A DNA stretch of 17,813 bases, taken from positions 1 to 17,813 of the forward strand of contig JBBTCX010000278.1 of assembly GCA_038043045.1 (NCBI GenBank), written 5' to 3'. This document shows positions 14,934-17,813 of the stretch, piece by piece. The notes below the pieces were generated by a model. That model ran no database searches. It worked only from the letters and a program-made list of their open reading frames with translations, and was not told the DNA's origin. This DNA is from JBBTCX01 sp038043045 (GTDB taxonomy: Bacteria > Planctomycetota > Phycisphaerae > UBA1845). The translations under genes were made by a program, and so were the position numbers. How positions within the stretch are numbered: the stretch's first letter is position 1; every line of letters starts with the position of its first letter.

Positions 14934-15507
14934 TCACCAGATAATCGGCCAGGCACCATCCCAATTCATAGTCAGCGGAAAGCGTTCGCCAAACTCATAG
15001 TAGCGGTAACTGCTCCAAGCCCACTCTTCCGGGCGCTTCACAATGCCACGCGTGATCGGATTTTTGTGACAATAGTTCAGTTTCTCCATCAAGGTGTCAT
15101 GGGCTGTCACGTTGAAGTCATAACCGCGGACGTTCCAAATGACGCGCTGATCGAATCGCCCAATCGTTCAAGGGCTCCGACCAAAGCGAACCTCGTTGTC
15201 GCCATACATCTCGCAGTCGTTGCTTCCCATGGAAGCCCACATGCTTCTTGAACGCATGGAGTAACCGTGACACGGAGACCGGTGTTTCGACTCGCGGGGC
15301 GTGTGGATACACCAATACGTGGACATGTTCAGGCATGACTACGTATCCGATCAGACAAATCGAAAATCGCTCCTGCAAAACACGAAGGGCGTCGACGACA
15401 ATTGTTTTCATGCCGTCGTCGTGAAAAAAGTCCAAACGCCGATAGCATGAAGTCGTCCAAAAGTGGGTATGACCTGGTTCATCGTATCGTCGAAGCCTGG
15501 AGGGCAT
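14934..15507 (-). pseudogene. REP-associated tyrosine transposase (RAYT), frameshifted
   Basis: RAYTs are single-strand transposases of the HUH-Y1 (IS200/IS605-like) type that act on REP hairpins. The minus strand reads MPSRLRRYDEPGHTHFW, then YVVMPEHVHVLVYPH with the HVH of the HUH motif, then SLWSEPLNDWA. That frame then drifts and stops at 15118. The adjacent frame resumes as FDQRVIWNVRGYDFN, then LNYCHKNPITRGIV with the conserved Tyr, WAWSSYRYYEFGE and NWDGAWPIIW, and stops at 14934. One net frameshift near 15152-15160 therefore separates the HUH motif from the Tyr. Repair would give about 190 residues, normal for the family. No slippery run is visible, so a mutation is more likely than programmed shifting. 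ATGs at 15525 and 15537 lie in the REP and are less likely starts. Confidence 0.85.
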
Positions 15508-15521
15508 GGGACGAATGTACG

Positions 15522-15561
15522 TCATCGCGTCCCCCATCTCCAGAGGAGATGGGCCACCCAG
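15522..15561. repeat. REP copy 3, inverted and diverged
   Basis: On the minus strand it reads CTGGGTGGCCCATCTC, loop CTCTG, GAGATGGGGGA, CGCGATGA. It differs from copies 1 and 2 in the loop and in one compensated stem pair (C-G to T-A), so the hairpin is conserved while the sequence changed. It is the right end of the RAYT element, upstream of the RAYT gene. Confidence 0.8.
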
Positions 15562-15563
15562 CC

Positions 15564-15953
15564 AACAGTGTATTGACCGTGAATGTGTTTGTGGATTCGC
15601 CGATTGCGCTTCGCGGATATCAGACAGCGCTCGATGTGAGCGGCGGAAGCGCGGGAACTCTGAGTTTGGAATCTCTCGTGGTCACGGACACCCGTACCGA
15701 CTTTGTGTTTCATACCCTTTCCGACGTGCCGGCGATTGACAATGGAAATGCCCGCGTGGCGTCGGCGTTATTCAGCGGGGCCGCAAGCGGTTCGCCTTCC
15801 AAGTATCTGGCCACCTATACCTATCGTGCGTCGAGCAATGCCGCCGGGACGTTTACGATTTCGATCCGGACAGAAGATACGATGCTGCGCGACGAGAATT
15901 CGGGGTCCGTGAACTGGGAAGTTGGCGATGTGGCCGAAGTGACCGTAGAATAG
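15564..15953 (+). pseudogene. Cohesin-like domain fragment lacking its 5' end
   Basis: About 130 codons read VLTVNVFVDSPIALRGYQTALDV, then GTLSLESLVVTDTRTDF, FHTLSDVPAIDNG, YTYRASSNAAGTFTISI, DTMLRD and VAEVTVE. This has the beta-strand pattern of type I cohesin/CBM-like domains found in planctomycete secreted proteins. The frame has no signal peptide or good start after the REP border at 15563. Upstream codons in the open frame (from 15402) are antisense to the RAYT gene. I infer that the RAYT element removed or displaced the 5' part. It need not have been the same gene as the fragment at 14539. A precise 682-bp excision would not restore one frame. Confidence 0.55.
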
Positions 15954-16080
15954 CCCCCGCCAAGGTGTGCCTCTGCTTTTGAGCAGTGCCGGTAACAACG
16001 GAGTTCGAGGTCGGTAACGGTTGTGGAAGGCAAGGGGTGGATGTCCCCACCCAACGGGCGACTTCGGGTCGGGGTTTCTC

Positions 16081-16575
16081 ATGCGTTGGATTTGGATAGA
16101 CGCTTTCGTGGATTTCGTTTCGGGTCAGCGGGCCTCTGCCGTGAAAAATGTCACCCAGGCCGAGGACCACGTGCATGACTCGTTTCCCGGCTATCCACTC
16201 CTTCCGCCGGCGCTCATGATCGAAGGGGCCGCGCAAACGGCGGGAATCCTCGTGGGTGAGGCTCGCGGATTCAAGGAAAATGTGATCCTGGCCAAGATTC
16301 GGAAAGCAACGTTCGAAGACTATGCCGCACCGGGCGATCAACTCCGGTACGACGCCGTGCTTGAATCGATCGATGACCGCGCCGCGGCGGCGTCGGCGAA
16401 TGTGCTTAAAAACGGTGTCACCATCGGTCGAATTGAATTTCTTTTTTCGCATGTCACGCCGGATTCGTCGGGCGTCAATCTGCCTACGCACAACTTCGTG
16501 TTCACCGACGAGTTTATGAGGCTTTATTCGTCGTTTCGCGGGAATACCGGGCCAAAATCGGAGTCAATTCATTGA
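16081..16575 (+). CDS. FabZ-like hotdog dehydratase B, catalytic His replaced by Ser
   Basis: A 164-residue hotdog protein of the 3-hydroxyacyl-ACP dehydratase family, starting at the ATG at 16081 (MRWIWIDAFVDFVSG). The active-site helix is HDSFPGYPLLPPALMIEGAAQTAG. Glu48 (codon 16222-16224) and the AQ after it are the normal family residues. The catalytic His position, 34 (codon 16180-16182), is TCG, Ser, and the PG turn is PP. LAKIRKATFEDYAAPGDQL matches the later family motif. This is the mirror of dehydratase A, which has His34 and Gln48. The stop TGA overlaps the TTG start of the ketosynthase-like gene, so the two are translationally coupled. It once probably lay next to the ACP gene. 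About 2.6 kb of accessory DNA now intervenes. Confidence 0.88.
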   Translation: MRWIWIDAFVDFVSGQRASAVKNVTQAEDHVHDSFPGYPLLPPALMIEGAAQTAGILVGEARGFKENVILAKIRKATFEDYAAPGDQLRYDAVLESIDDRAAAASANVLKNGVTIGRIEFLFSHVTPDSSGVNLPTHNFVFTDEFMRLYSSFRGNTGPKSESIH

Positions 16576-17813
16576 CCGGTAAACGACGAGTGGTCATTAC
16601 GGGGATGGGTGTGGCGACACCGATCGGCATCGGGATTCAGTCATTTTGGGATTCCCTGGTTGAGGGTCGCTGCGGGTTAGGCAGGGTAAAATCTTTTGAC
16701 GCATCGGGTTTCGCGTCCCAGGTCGGCGGGGAACTCCCTGATTTTCAACTCAGCGACGTGATCCCCAAGGGCTACCGCAAGAGTGCCAAAGTGATGTCAC
16801 GGGATATCACCATCGCGGTCCTTTGCGCGTATCATGCCGTCGTCGACGCCGGTCTTCGCACGCGTTGTTTGATTGATCGAGGTGATGTCCAGGGTCCACC
16901 AAACGTGGACAGCACCCGATTCGGCGCTAACATCGGCGCTGGATTGGTCTGCGCCGATCTTTACGAACTTGCTGCGGCCCTGAGTACCGCAAGCGATGAG
17001 AAAGGCGAATTCAGCCTGACGCGCTGGGGCGCTGAGGGAATGAGCAACCTCACCCCCCTTTGGCTTCTGAAGTTTCTCCCCAACATGCTCGCGTGCCATG
17101 TCACCATCGTTCACGATGCCCAAGCGCCGTCCAATACCATCACCTGTGGCGAGGCGTCCAGCCATCTTGCCATCGGAGAAGCCTTTCGAATCATCGCTCG
17201 CGGTGACGCCGACGTTTGCATCTGCGGCGGCGCGGAAAGCAAAATCAACCCAATGGCCATGGCCCGCCCGCACCTTCTCGAACGCTTAAACGTGGCTGAC
17301 AACGAACATCCGCACCAATCGAGTCGCCCGTTCGGAGCTTTACGAACGGGAATGGTCGCGGCGGAAGGCGGCGGTCTGATGATTCTTGAATCCCTCGAAC
17401 ATGCTCGGGCTAGGGGAGCGCGAATTTACGCGGAAATCGTTGGTTTTGGTGCGAGTAGCAGTTCAGAAAGCTGGATATCGCCCGATAATAACGGGCAAGC
17501 CACCGCCCGATCCATAAATAAAGCTCTATCGGACGCGGATACACAGCCAGGTTTCATTGATCTCGCGGCCCCACAAGGTCTAGGAACCTTGATCCATGAC
17601 GCGGCGGAAATGGCCGGTTGGAATGCCGTTTTTGGCGAACGGTTGTCCACGTTTCCGGCTTTGACCTCTAGGGGTTCGGTCGGGAATTGCGGCGCAGGCG
17701 CCGGCGCGATCGATTTTTCAGCGATGGTTTTGGCTTTGTACCGCAACACGATTCCGCCGTCTTTGAACACGGATCAACCGGACTCGGTTTGCAAGTTTTG
17801 TTTTGCACAACGC
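16572..17813 (+). CDS. Ketosynthase-like protein without catalytic residues (chain-length-factor type), 3' end beyond window
   Basis: An open frame of 414 codons to the window end, related to FabF (KAS II). I start at TTG 16572, which overlaps the preceding stop, has GGAG upstream and gives the standard TGKRRVVITGMGVATPIG. Other family motifs are GDADVCICGGAES, SRPFGALRTGMVAAEGGG and GSVGNCGAGAGAID. The active residues are all changed. Where FabF has TACxSG, this has TCGEASSHLAIG, with Glu194 in the nucleophile position by alignment to the IG that follows. The first His (AHGTST) is Pro334 in LAAPQGLGT, and the second (GHxxGAAG) is Asn372. It cannot condense acyl chains by the known mechanism. 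Chain-length factors of type II polyketide synthases have a Gln for the Cys and pair with an active ketosynthase. A similar partner may lie just downstream. About 10-20 residues are probably missing. Confidence 0.88.
   Translation, partial: MTGKRRVVITGMGVATPIGIGIQSFWDSLVEGRCGLGRVKSFDASGFASQVGGELPDFQLSDVIPKGYRKSAKVMSRDITIAVLCAYHAVVDAGLRTRCLIDRGDVQGPPNVDSTRFGANIGAGLVCADLYELAAALSTASDEKGEFSLTRWGAEGMSNLTPLWLLKFLPNMLACHVTIVHDAQAPSNTITCGEASSHLAIGEAFRIIARGDADVCICGGAESKINPMAMARPHLLERLNVADNEHPHQSSRPFGALRTGMVAAEGGGLMILESLEHARARGARIYAEIVGFGASSSSESWISPDNNGQATARSINKALSDADTQPGFIDLAAPQGLGTLIHDAAEMAGWNAVFGERLSTFPALTSRGSVGNCGAGAGAIDFSAMVLALYRNTIPPSLNTDQPDSVCKFCFAQR

Larger units (their letters stand above)
14882..15563. 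mobile_element. RAYT element: REP, RAYT gene, inverted REP
   Basis: About 682 bp bounded by inverted REP copies: GGCTGGGTGGCCCA from 14882 on the plus strand, and its complement ending at 15563. Inside lies one gene for a REP-associated tyrosine transposase on the minus strand, which is the standard RAYT plus flanking REP arrangement. It lies between two coding fragments whose inner ends are both abnormal (14539-14922 and 15564-15953). The transposase is frameshifted, so the element is now probably dead. Confidence 0.75.

Noticed and set aside
14934..15507. Programmed frameshift in the RAYT gene
   Set aside because: No slippery heptamer or run of A or T is seen at the join near 15152-15160. 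Mutation or sequence error is simpler.
14539..15953. One gene split by the RAYT element
   Set aside because: Removing the 682-bp element does not place the two halves in one frame, and the halves show no family link, so I keep them as separate fragments.

Overview
The window looks like chromosomal DNA of a planctomycete, possibly from the Phycisphaerae side of the phylum. This is inferred from gene content, not from a marker gene. The signs are dockerin-like C-termini on small secreted proteins, a secreted module with a GSIGQPDAG-type motif, a fibre protein with an RCC1 propeller and an S74 autochaperone, a RAYT transposase with its REP hairpins, and a lipid-type cluster of dehydratase, long ACP, dehydratase and ketosynthase.

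Layout. Bases 1-530 hold only debris, including an IS21 istB fragment. The minus-strand block 531-4232 reads, in transcription order, xerD, tRNA-Leu(CAG), the RCC1/S74 fibre protein and a small dockerin-like protein. A symmetric REP cluster sits over the start of the last gene. The plus-strand block 4725-9303 holds a cyclophilin-FKBP fusion, a QueD-like enzyme, a Cys-rich repeat protein ending in a strong terminator, and an archease-rtcB operon. Bases 9304-10803 are sparse. They hold a 30-codon minus-strand membrane ORF with its own promoter and Shine-Dalgarno, a FlgM-like protein, and a long leader before a five-domain S1 protein (10804-12402).

The right end is a non-canonical fatty-acid or polyketide-type gene set: hotdog dehydratase A (12481), long ACP (13031), hotdog dehydratase B (16081), and an overlapping ketosynthase-like gene cut by the window edge (16572). 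About 2.6 kb of accessory DNA splits it between the ACP and dehydratase B. That DNA carries two divergent secreted-protein genes, a RAYT element with inverted REP copies, and a beheaded cohesin-like gene.

The most interesting observation is in the lipid genes. Dehydratase A keeps the catalytic His but has Gln at the Glu position. Dehydratase B keeps the Glu but has Ser at the His position. FabZ-type sites are built across the dimer from the His of one chain and the acid of the other, so the pair could make a heterodimer with one live site. The ketosynthase-like protein has also lost its Cys and both His (Glu, Pro and Asn instead), which suggests a chain-length-factor-like partner. Together these suggest a complex built from individually incomplete subunits, with unknown product.

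A second theme is REP hairpins rewriting gene ends. One supplies a start codon, another supplies a stop codon, and a RAYT-REP insertion appears to have cut off the 5' part of a neighbouring gene.
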